From the NCBI GenBank assembly GCA_027490595.1, contig JAIXXU010000273.1:1-6582 (forward strand): a stretch of 6,582 nt of DNA, read 5' to 3'. Source of the stretch: Pseudomonadota bacterium (GTDB taxonomy: Bacteria; Bdellovibrionota_B; Oligoflexia; Silvanigrellales; Silvanigrellaceae). The notes beneath the pieces were generated by a model. That model saw nothing but the letters and a program-made list of their open reading frames with translations, was not told where the DNA came from and made no database searches. Both the position numbers and the translations under genes were made by a program. This document shows positions 1-5,593 of the stretch, one piece after another. Position 1 is the stretch's first letter. Each line of letters opens with the position of its first letter.

Positions 1-95
1 CCTCGGGGAATGTCAAAAGATAAATTATCTAGAACGACTTTAGAACCAAATTGTTTATGAAGATTGACAACGCGGACAATAAACTCACTACTCAT
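1..95 (-). CDS. mlaF: MlaF-type ABC transporter ATP-binding protein (5' end only)
   Basis: Partial gene: only the first 31 codons and two bases of the next are present, and the rest runs off the left edge. Translation begins MSSEFIVRVVNLHKQFGSKV and continues with VLDNLSFDIPRG. This is the usual N-terminus of an ABC ATPase: a beta strand, the aromatic A-loop region (HKQFGSK) and the 'vLdnlsfdip' strand that precedes the Walker A loop. Walker A itself lies outside the window. The ATG is three bases after the mlaE stop codon, the typical spacing for a co-translated permease/ATPase pair. In the Mla (YrbE/YrbF) family this ATPase drives phospholipid transport between inner and outer membranes through MlaE. 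The specific MlaF assignment rests on the neighbour; the visible residues alone support only 'ABC ATPase'. Confidence 0.8.
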   Translation of the reverse strand, partial: MSSEFIVRVVNLHKQFGSKVVLDNLSFDIPR

Positions 96-98
96 TTT

Positions 99-881
99 TT
101 ATTGAACCTGAAAGAAGGTTATAATAAAATCTGCCACAAGAAGAGTAATGAGACTATTTACAACAGCCACAGTCGTTGCCTCACCAACACCTTTTGCTCC
201 ACCCCTTGCATGAAAACCCTTGTAACATGCAATAGAAGAAAAAATGAATCCAAATATAGCGGCCTTTTCAAGCCCTTTAAGTACATCTTTCCATTCCACA
301 ATCCATCTCAGTTGCTTAAAGAAAGTTTCACTATCTACTTGATACATGACAACAGCAACAAAGTAACAACCGACAACACCAACAAACAAAAATATCCCAG
401 AGAGTAAGGGCATCATAATTAATCCTGCAATTACTCTTGGTATAACAAGATAATTCATAGGATTAACGCCCATAGCTTCCATGGCATCTAGTTGTTCATT
501 GACTCGCATGGTTGCTATTTCTGCGGCCATAGCAGCCCCTGCTCTTCCGGTTACAATAAAACCTGACATCACAGGTCCAAGCTCAATAGCCAAAGATTTT
601 CCAGTTGCTGCTCCAATAAGACCTTGAGCACTAAACAATCTAAAAATAACGCCTAATTGTAACCCTAGAACAGCCCCTACAAACAAGGCTGCAATAAATA
701 TAATCAGCGAACTTTTGTTTCCTACAAATTCAAGCTGTTTAAATAAAAGACCGACCCTAAATGGTGGAGAAATAAGCCATCTAAAAATATCTCTAAAAAA
801 AATAACCAAACGTCCAAAAGAAGCCATGATATCGATGACTTCATTGCCAATATTTACAAAAAAAGATTTTCCAAAAATCAT
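99..881 (-). CDS. mlaE: MlaE/YrbE-family ABC transporter permease
   Basis: A 260-residue integral inner-membrane protein, the normal length for MlaE. It is the permease of the Mla (MCE-linked) ABC system that moves phospholipids between inner and outer membranes. Family hallmarks are clear: an amphipathic N-terminus; a first core hydrophobic segment at about 59-80; the conserved block from E100 to P141 with ELGPVMSGFIVTGRAGAAMA followed by AEIATMRVNEQLDAMEAMGV; a hydrophobic stretch at about 146-180; the signature CYKGFHARGGAKGVGEATT at 219-237; and a final membrane helix to the C-terminus. The ATG overlaps the stop of the upstream ATPase as ATGA (878-881), so translational coupling is likely; the upstream Shine-Dalgarno is poor. 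An in-frame Met19 exists but has no better RBS. The mlaF start follows after three bases. The substrate-binding MCE protein (MlaD) is not in view and may lie further downstream. Confidence 0.96.
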   Translation of the reverse strand: MIFGKSFFVNIGNEVIDIMASFGRLVIFFRDIFRWLISPPFRVGLLFKQLEFVGNKSSLIIFIAALFVGAVLGLQLGVIFRLFSAQGLIGAATGKSLAIELGPVMSGFIVTGRAGAAMAAEIATMRVNEQLDAMEAMGVNPMNYLVIPRVIAGLIMMPLLSGIFLFVGVVGCYFVAVVMYQVDSETFFKQLRWIVEWKDVLKGLEKAAIFGFIFSSIACYKGFHARGGAKGVGEATTVAVVNSLITLLVADFIITFFQVQ

Positions 882-1993
882 GTTTTTTTCACTTTTTGTA
901 GAGATTTTATTTTCTGACCTAAGGAAATTAGATCATCGATTCGCAAAACATAGTCTTTGTCTAAATTTTCAGAATTAGGAATTTTTATCACATTTTTAGA
1001 AAACATTTGTAAATCACAGAGTACTTTCGCCTGTGTACGAGCGTAACTTGAAATATAATTTGACAACACATCTTCCAAAGAATTTTTTTCGTAACTGGTT
1101 GCTAAGAGGAAATCGAGTTCTTTGCTCTGAATAATTTCGTCAGGTAGTACTTTATTTATGATTGATAAATCAGGAGTTAAAGCAAATTTACTTAAAACTT
1201 GTGCAAGTTGCCTGGCAACGTGAGAGGCGTCATCTCTGACAGAACAAACTAAGATAATTTTCGTAGACTCATGAAATATCCATTGCCTTGAATAGTTGAG
1301 ACGCTTCATTGCTTGAATCAAAATATCATCAAGCAAAATTAAGAAGTCACCAAAATTAACTATGAAATTTTGACCACCAATAACAGAGAGTCCATCTAAA
1401 ATTTTACGGGCTCCCGATTTAAGAAGTTGATTGAAAAAGGAACGTTTTTTCGGCTGAGAATCTTCGGTACTAGACTTTAACCAATCCACAAGTTTACTAT
1501 CTAAAAATAGAGAAAGTTTTTCTGGCTTGGTAATAAAATCTACTGCATGAATTCCTGGGGCTGTATCAATGACTAGATGATCTAAATCTGGATATTGCTC
1601 AACCCATTCTGCAATACGAATTGCTGCAAGTGTATCCACAGAAGAAGCTAGTTTATCAGACAGCGCTTGAAAATAAGGGTTTTCAAATAACCTTTGTTTT
1701 TTTACTTCAGAAAGATTTTGCTCTTGCACCCAACGACGAAGGGCGTGATCCATTTGCAGCATAGATGCCAACAAGAATCCCTTGTCATCTGGAAGTTTAA
1801 TCCGCGCTCCTTCATCAGAAAGCTCTGTTTGTAAGGCGCTTTGAAGCCTTTTAGCCGGATCAATGCTCAAAAGACCTACTTTATTTCCTTCTTGAGCCAA
1901 TGCCAAAGCGTAAGCAGCAGAAAGAGTTGTTTTGCCAACGCCACCAGCACCCAAAAAAATATGTAATTGAGGAAATTTATTTACATTGCTCAT
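878..1993 (-). CDS. ArsA/Get3-family ATPase, subunit with intact P-loop lysine but no signature lysine
   Basis: A 371-residue SIMIBI-class P-loop ATPase of the ArsA/Get3 family, presumably cytosolic (no signal peptide or membrane helix). The Walker A loop at 15-23 reads GAGGVGKTT. The P-loop lysine (K21) is present, but the intermolecular signature lysine of deviant Walker A proteins is Ala16, encoded by GCT, so a single base error cannot explain it. Switch I has the DPA motif (DPAKRL, D45-L50). Switch II/Walker B is DTAPGIHAVDF from D143, which departs from the usual DTAPTGHT. IINKVLPDE in the C-terminal half matches the adenine-loop region of bacterial members. There is no CxxC, so the zinc-mediated dimer contact of eukaryotic Get3 is absent. 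The start overlaps the stop of the sister ATPase as ATGA, with AGGGA nine bases upstream. Known relatives act in arsenite export or tail-anchored protein targeting; no arsenic genes are nearby, so I do not infer arsenite transport. Probable partner: the gene at 1990-2976. Confidence 0.9.
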   Translation of the reverse strand: MSNVNKFPQLHIFLGAGGVGKTTLSAAYALALAQEGNKVGLLSIDPAKRLQSALQTELSDEGARIKLPDDKGFLLASMLQMDHALRRWVQEQNLSEVKKQRLFENPYFQALSDKLASSVDTLAAIRIAEWVEQYPDLDHLVIDTAPGIHAVDFITKPEKLSLFLDSKLVDWLKSSTEDSQPKKRSFFNQLLKSGARKILDGLSVIGGQNFIVNFGDFLILLDDILIQAMKRLNYSRQWIFHESTKIILVCSVRDDASHVARQLAQVLSKFALTPDLSIINKVLPDEIIQSKELDFLLATSYEKNSLEDVLSNYISSYARTQAKVLCDLQMFSKNVIKIPNSENLDKDYVLRIDDLISLGQKIKSLQKVKKT

Positions 1994-2976
1994 GCCAGGT
2001 AATCCCTGTGAAAGAAATCGACCATAAATTCTATGACTTTTTTAGGATTGATATCTTTTTCTAGAAGGTTAAAGTCAGGAATTGAGTAATGAGGAATATT
2101 TACACTTAATAAATATTCTTGTAATTTTTTTTCAAATATGTTCCGTTTGAACAAAGAAGACAAAACCATTTTTAGTTGATTTTTAACTGGAGAATCAGAA
2201 AAAAAAGAGGCTGATAAACTCTCTTGTGAGCTTAAACAAGGAAAAATATTTTCTCTAACGGACATATTCACAATGACACCAGTGGGCTTAAACCCAAGTT
2301 TTTTATGAATAGTTGGGATACTTTCCATAGTTTCTTCAATGGGCAACTCTTCAGGCAACGTTACGAGCAAAACTGCTGTTTTTTCAGGGTTGGTCAGAAG
2401 AGAAGAAACACGAGCGCACTCAAGGGCTAACGGACCAGTGATTCCTATTTTGGCAACAGCTTGAGCCACACCAAATAAAGAAATGCCATGACCTGTGGCT
2501 GGTGTGTCAACAATAATACGATCATAACTAAAACCACACTCTTTTTCTGCCAGTTCCACTAACCAAAACAGCCTTCCTAAAAAAAAGAGTTCAGAAATAC
2601 CTGGAGCTGCATTTAATAATTTTTGAACATGTTTATTTTGAATAACAAGGGAATAAATTAATTTCAATTTAAGATGATCAACAAAATATTCTCTAATGGC
2701 TTCATCAACCTCAAAGTTCATATTAAAAAATGACCACTTTTTATGAGACAATGATGATGTATGAAGGACTTCTTTAGCTTTGTGGGATACAGCTGACATC
2801 TGAAAAATTTGAGAAATAGAATCCACTAAAGACCACTGAACGACGAGGACTTTTTCACCTTTTTCACTAAAATGCGCTGCAGCTGCCGTGCATAAAGAAC
2901 TGCGGCCAACACCACCTTTTCCAACAATAAAAATGAGTTTTTGTTTCAAACAAAAAAAGGGCGACTGAGAGCCCAT
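1990..2976 (-). CDS. ArsA/Get3-family ATPase, subunit with signature lysine but P-loop Lys replaced by Arg
   Basis: A 328-residue ArsA/Get3-like protein, paralogous to its downstream neighbour. The P-loop at 19-27 reads GKGGVGRSS. The signature lysine (K20) is kept, but the phosphate-binding Walker A lysine is Arg25, encoded by CGC. In switch I, where the sister protein has the catalytic-type DPA motif, this one reads VVQWSLVDS, with Ser49 aligning to the aspartate. By contrast the Walker B/switch II motif at 157-163 is nearly canonical (DTPATGH), and AAPGISEL at 123-130 matches the conserved PGxxE element. I infer that it binds nucleotide weakly or non-catalytically and donates K20 to the partner's active site. 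No CxxC zinc motif and no obvious membrane segment. The start is supported by AGGAG at 2988-2992, eleven bases upstream. It lies 29 nt after tatA and overlaps the next ATPase by ATGA. A general 'anion-transporting ATPase' label would overstate what is known. Confidence 0.88.
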   Translation of the reverse strand: MGSQSPFFCLKQKLIFIVGKGGVGRSSLCTAAAAHFSEKGEKVLVVQWSLVDSISQIFQMSAVSHKAKEVLHTSSLSHKKWSFFNMNFEVDEAIREYFVDHLKLKLIYSLVIQNKHVQKLLNAAPGISELFFLGRLFWLVELAEKECGFSYDRIIVDTPATGHGISLFGVAQAVAKIGITGPLALECARVSSLLTNPEKTAVLLVTLPEELPIEETMESIPTIHKKLGFKPTGVIVNMSVRENIFPCLSSQESLSASFFSDSPVKNQLKMVLSSLFKRNIFEKKLQEYLLSVNIPHYSIPDFNLLEKDINPKKVIEFMVDFFHRDYLA

Positions 2977-2987
2977 GAAAGAAATTT

Positions 2988-2992
2988 CTCCT
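2988..2992 (-). promoter_or_regulatory. Ribosome binding site for the first ArsA/Get3-like ATPase
   Basis: On the minus strand the sequence reads AGGAG, eleven bases before the ATG at 2976. It is in the 29-nt gap after tatA, so this ATPase has its own initiation signal rather than depending on coupling to tatA. Spacing is on the long side. Confidence 0.6.
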
Positions 2993-3005
2993 AAGTTTTT
3001 TAAAA

Positions 3006-3293
3006 TTAACGAGTAGTTTTGACTTCCGCATCAACTACTTGGGTTTCTGATTGCGATTGAATTGGGATTTGACGACTTGCATGAACCTGAGTTTTTTCCA
3101 CAGAAGCATCTTGAGCAGATTCCGCAGAAGTAGGTTGTGATTTTTCTTCGTTAGGGGTTTGGAGCCCTTTCTTGAAATTTGCAATGCCCTCACCCAATGA
3201 TTTTCCTACGGATGCCAAGCGACTTCCGCCAAACAAAATCAACACAATTCCAAAAATGAGAAGCAACTCGCCAAAACTAAATGAGTGTAACAT
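3006..3293 (-). CDS. tatA: TatA/TatE-family Sec-independent translocase component
   Basis: A 95-residue protein with TatA architecture. A very short periplasmic N-terminus and one transmembrane helix (about 5-21, with Glu9 in the polar position near its start) lead to the FG hinge (F21-G22). An amphipathic helix at 24-44 follows (SRLASVGKSLGEGIANFKKG), and then a polar Gln/Ser/Glu-rich tail of about 50 residues. TatA oligomers form the pore-like or membrane-thinning element of the twin-arginine pathway, which exports folded proteins such as cofactor enzymes. The usual KLP after the hinge is RLA here, so the proline is missing; the GKSLGEGIxxFKKG consensus is otherwise good. TatA, TatB and TatE are hard to separate at this length, but the FG hinge and short amphipathic helix favour TatA. 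No tatC is in the window. AGGAG eight bases before the ATG supports the start. It sits between the Fe-S oxidoreductase (gap about 97 bp) and the ATPase pair (gap 29 nt). Confidence 0.92.
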   Translation of the reverse strand: MLHSFSFGELLLIFGIVLILFGGSRLASVGKSLGEGIANFKKGLQTPNEEKSQPTSAESAQDASVEKTQVHASRQIPIQSQSETQVVDAEVKTTR

Positions 3294-3301
3294 ATCTTGT
3301 G

Positions 3302-3306
3302 CTCCT
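3302..3306 (-). promoter_or_regulatory. Ribosome binding site of tatA
   Basis: The minus strand reads AAAAGGAGC, with AGGAG eight bases before the tatA ATG. This is the strongest Shine-Dalgarno in the tatA-mlaF block and fixes the start. Confidence 0.75.
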
Positions 3307-3354
3307 TTTATTGAAGACCCACGCTTCTATGACTGATCATAAATTACCAACGTA

Positions 3355-3385
3355 GGCTAGCTTTGGGTGTAACTACACCATAGCC
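3355..3385 (-). other. Nested inverted repeat between the Fe-S oxidoreductase and tatA
   Basis: Five bases after the Fe-S gene stop, the transcript can fold. The outer stem is GGCTA (3385-3381) with TAGCC (3359-3355). The inner six-base stem is GGTGTA with TACACC (3379-3374 with 3371-3366), closed by two bases. No T-run follows, so it does not look like an intrinsic terminator. It could be an mRNA 3'-end stabiliser or processing site, or a short protein-binding palindrome, or chance. The rest of this roughly 97-bp gap shows only a TATGAT (3341-3336) without a convincing -35 and the tatA RBS. Confidence 0.35.
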
Positions 3386-3390
3386 GGATG

Positions 3391-5466
3391 TCAAACCATT
3401 TTAGAATCACCAAGAGCCTGAGACACGGCTTGGGCAATGTCTATAATTTCTAAATTCTCTGTTTCTTTTACTTGAGCAAAGGCACTTTTAAAATTAATCA
3501 GACAAAATGAGCAACCGGTTACCAAAGTTTTAGCGCCTGTGGCAGCTACATGAGAAAGCCTATTTTCAACAATTTTTTTGGAACCCCCTTCACTTTCATA
3601 CCACATATTCCCTCCTCCCATGCCACAGCAGCTGGAAGACTCTTTGCTTTTTTCCATTTCATAAAGACGCAAACCAGCAATAGCCTCAAGGAGCTGGCGT
3701 GGGGCTTCGTACTCTCCATTATGTCTGCCCAAGAAACAGGGATCATGAAACGTAACTTCTTTTTCTACGGCGTTCGGAAGTTTAAGTTTGCCACTTTGGT
3801 GTAATGCACTTAACAATTGAGTGTGATGGTATACTTCATAAACACCGCCATAATCTTGATAATCATGTTTAAAAACAGAATAACAATGGGGACAGTGTGT
3901 TACAATTTTTTTAAATTTTAGTTTACTGAGATGTTCAACATTTGAACGGGCAATTTCAGAAAAAGAATATTCATCACCCAAACGTTTTACAGCTTCACCA
4001 TTGCACTTTTCAGCCTTACCCATAACTGCAAAATCAACACCACAACTTTTTAAAATTTGCACAACACTGCGAGCCACCTTTTGATTATGAGAATCGTAGG
4101 CGCCGGCACAACCAACGTAATATAAGTACTCTACTTCGGGTGATTCGCTTGTAATAATTGGAATATCGAGTCCTTCAGCCCATTTTAACCTATCAGAACT
4201 GGAGAGACCCCAAGGGTTTCCATACTGCTTGATATTTTCAATGGCTTTTCCAGCAGAGGAAGGAACCTCCCCAAGAGTTAACGTCTGATAACGACGCAAG
4301 TCCATGATGGTGCGCAACTGATTGATACCTACAGGACACTCATGGACACAACCACCGCAGTTTGTGCAGGCCCAAATTTCATCGTGGGTGATTTTATTTG
4401 ATTCATACAATTGTGCCTGTTCAGAAATTTTGCCTTCTTTTTGCATAAGCTGTGCTTCTACACTCATGCTATCGCGCAGCTTTAGTATCACTTGTCTTGG
4501 ATCAAGAGGCTTGTCAACAGCATTTGCAGGGCACACGTCCGTACAACGTCTGCATTCCGTACAAGAATCAAAACTTAACCTGTCTTTCCATGTAAAGTCT
4601 TGAGTTGTTTTTGCTCCAAAATAGTCCACATCGGAATTATCAAAATTCATGGTTGCCAGTCGAACTGTTGGCTCCAAACGAGCTGTTACCAAATTTAACG
4701 TGGCAGTAAAAATATGAAAAAAACGTGTGTAGGGAATTAAAGCAACAAAAGCCATGGTAGTTAGCATATGAAAATACCACAAACCAGAATATAAAAAATC
4801 TGCAGAAGCTATGTTCATGTTTTTTGGAAAAAGATAAGAAAATACAATTCCAAAAAAAGCAAAACTTTTATCTTGAGCTGAAGGTTCAACTGCCAAACGT
4901 AAACCTTGAATGACAAAACCTTGAACAGCCAATAAAACTAAAAGAATATACATGACAGAGTAATCGAGACCATGATGAAATTCAGTAGGTTTTCGAGAAC
5001 GACGGAAAACCCCCATTCCAAGACCGATAACTAAGGCAAAACCACCAAGTTGACAAATTATTTTTACAAAAGCGTAAAACCATCCACGGTATAAATCAAC
5101 AATACCATACTCTTTCAGAGCAACAATTGTGGTACCAAAAACCAGTGCCATAAAACCGTAGAAAATGGTTCCATGCATGATGGCTGCCCAAAGCGACTTT
5201 GGCTCCATTCCTCGTTGGGTTCTTTTCCTCAAAACCCTTGCCTGGCCTAAGACATTTTTAATAAATAAATTAAGACGTAACAAAGGCTTGTCAAAACAAA
5301 TTTCTTGGCGCCCCATTTTCCAGATTTTAATACGCCTATATATTCCCCAAAAGCATATAAAAAGAGCGACAACAAGCCAGAAATAAGAAGACATGTGAAC
5401 CCATGGCAATAATCCCCCTGCGGGCGACCAATAAACCTGCCTGGTCAGTTCTGAACTGAGCATCAT
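3391..5466 (-). CDS. Membrane Fe-S oxidoreductase with b-haem, 2x4Fe-4S and two CCG domains (EMO/HdrD-like)
   Basis: 691 residues from the ATG chosen here. The N-terminal ~260 residues form a NarI-like membrane domain: hydrophobic segments at about 28-43, 96-117, 130-153, 170-190 and 228-247. Candidate haem-ligand histidines are H98, H164/H165, H233 and H251. Two ferredoxin motifs follow: CTECRRCTDVCP (302-313) and CTNCGGCVHECP (367-378). Two cysteine-rich CCG domains come next: the first with C453, CNG at 488-490 and CPHC at 525-528; the second with HDPC (574-577), CCGMGGG (613-619) and CSFC (652-655). This order matches the DUF224/HdrD-type proteins described as ETF:menaquinone oxidoreductases, which pass electrons from electron-transferring flavoprotein, for example during beta-oxidation, to the quinone pool. 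No etfAB is in view, so the donor is inferred. A longer frame opens at a TTG (5553) with no Shine-Dalgarno, and that TTG lies upstream of the predicted promoter. ATG 5466 has AAGGAA six bases upstream (Met2 at 5463 is equally possible). Confidence 0.9.
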   Translation of the reverse strand: MMLSSELTRQVYWSPAGGLLPWVHMSSYFWLVVALFICFWGIYRRIKIWKMGRQEICFDKPLLRLNLFIKNVLGQARVLRKRTQRGMEPKSLWAAIMHGTIFYGFMALVFGTTIVALKEYGIVDLYRGWFYAFVKIICQLGGFALVIGLGMGVFRRSRKPTEFHHGLDYSVMYILLVLLAVQGFVIQGLRLAVEPSAQDKSFAFFGIVFSYLFPKNMNIASADFLYSGLWYFHMLTTMAFVALIPYTRFFHIFTATLNLVTARLEPTVRLATMNFDNSDVDYFGAKTTQDFTWKDRLSFDSCTECRRCTDVCPANAVDKPLDPRQVILKLRDSMSVEAQLMQKEGKISEQAQLYESNKITHDEIWACTNCGGCVHECPVGINQLRTIMDLRRYQTLTLGEVPSSAGKAIENIKQYGNPWGLSSSDRLKWAEGLDIPIITSESPEVEYLYYVGCAGAYDSHNQKVARSVVQILKSCGVDFAVMGKAEKCNGEAVKRLGDEYSFSEIARSNVEHLSKLKFKKIVTHCPHCYSVFKHDYQDYGGVYEVYHHTQLLSALHQSGKLKLPNAVEKEVTFHDPCFLGRHNGEYEAPRQLLEAIAGLRLYEMEKSKESSSCCGMGGGNMWYESEGGSKKIVENRLSHVAATGAKTLVTGCSFCLINFKSAFAQVKETENLEIIDIAQAVSQALGDSKMV

Positions 5467-5472
5467 AGATAT

Positions 5473-5478
5473 TTCCTT
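5473..5478 (-). promoter_or_regulatory. Ribosome binding site deciding the Fe-S oxidoreductase start
   Basis: The minus strand reads AAGGAA, six bases before ATG 5466 and nine before ATG 5463. The alternative TTG at 5553 is preceded only by AT-rich sequence with no purine-rich motif, so this site favours the shorter protein. Confidence 0.65.
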
Positions 5479-5498
5479 GGTTAAATGAATTCCATGAT

Positions 5499-5528
5499 AT
5501 GATAACACACTGCAAAAAAGAGTGTCAT
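5499..5528 (-). promoter_or_regulatory. Sigma-70-type extended -10 promoter for the Fe-S oxidoreductase
   Basis: On the minus strand, ATGACA (5528-5523; five of six matches to TTGACA) is followed after 18 bases by TATCAT (5504-5499; five of six matches to TATAAT). The TG of an extended -10 lies immediately upstream (TGTTATCAT). Transcription would start near 5492, leaving a leader of about 26 nt that contains the RBS. Because no convincing terminator or second promoter follows the Fe-S gene, transcripts may continue into tatA and the downstream block. Confidence 0.5.
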
Positions 5529-5555
5529 TCGTCGAATAAAAATTATCAGTCAAAT

Positions 5556-5593
5556 AAAAAATGAACTATTTCGAAACACGGGGAGAAATAACT
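5556..5593 (-). terminator. Possible weak intrinsic terminator of the MFS gene
   Basis: The minus strand carries AGTTATTTC (5593-5585) and GAAATAGTT (5572-5564), which can pair over nine positions including two G-U pairs, with a 12-base loop. After two bases comes a run of six T (5561-5556). The stem includes the MFS stop codon. It is AT-rich and probably of modest stability, so termination may be inefficient; a chance match in AT-rich DNA is possible. Confidence 0.35.

Noticed and set aside
51..407. Plus-strand open frame of 118 codons
   Set aside because: It lies antisense to mlaE and the mlaF start, both with clear family signatures; its translation shows no recognisable domain.
715..978. 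Plus-strand open frame of 87 codons
   Set aside because: Antisense across the mlaE/ATPase junction, with no family similarity visible; an antisense shadow.
878..2976. Arsenite export pump (ArsA) function for the ATPase pair
   Set aside because: There is no arsB, arsR, arsC or arsD nearby, and no cysteine arrangement typical of metalloid binding; only the fold family is supported.
3336..3341. TATGAT as a -10 element for a separate tatA promoter
   Set aside because: No acceptable -35 at 16-18 bases and no extended -10 TG, so the evidence is too thin to call a promoter.
3546..3804. Short frames on both strands (3546-3746 minus, 3550-3804 plus)
   Set aside because: Both lie inside the C-terminal CCG domain of the Fe-S oxidoreductase, whose cysteine motifs are well conserved.
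4322..4603. Plus-strand open frame of 93 codons
   Set aside because: Antisense to the two ferredoxin motifs; its cysteine content is only a by-product of the opposite strand.
5165..5386. Plus-strand open frame of 73 codons
   Set aside because: Antisense to the N-terminal membrane domain of the Fe-S oxidoreductase; no recognisable domain.
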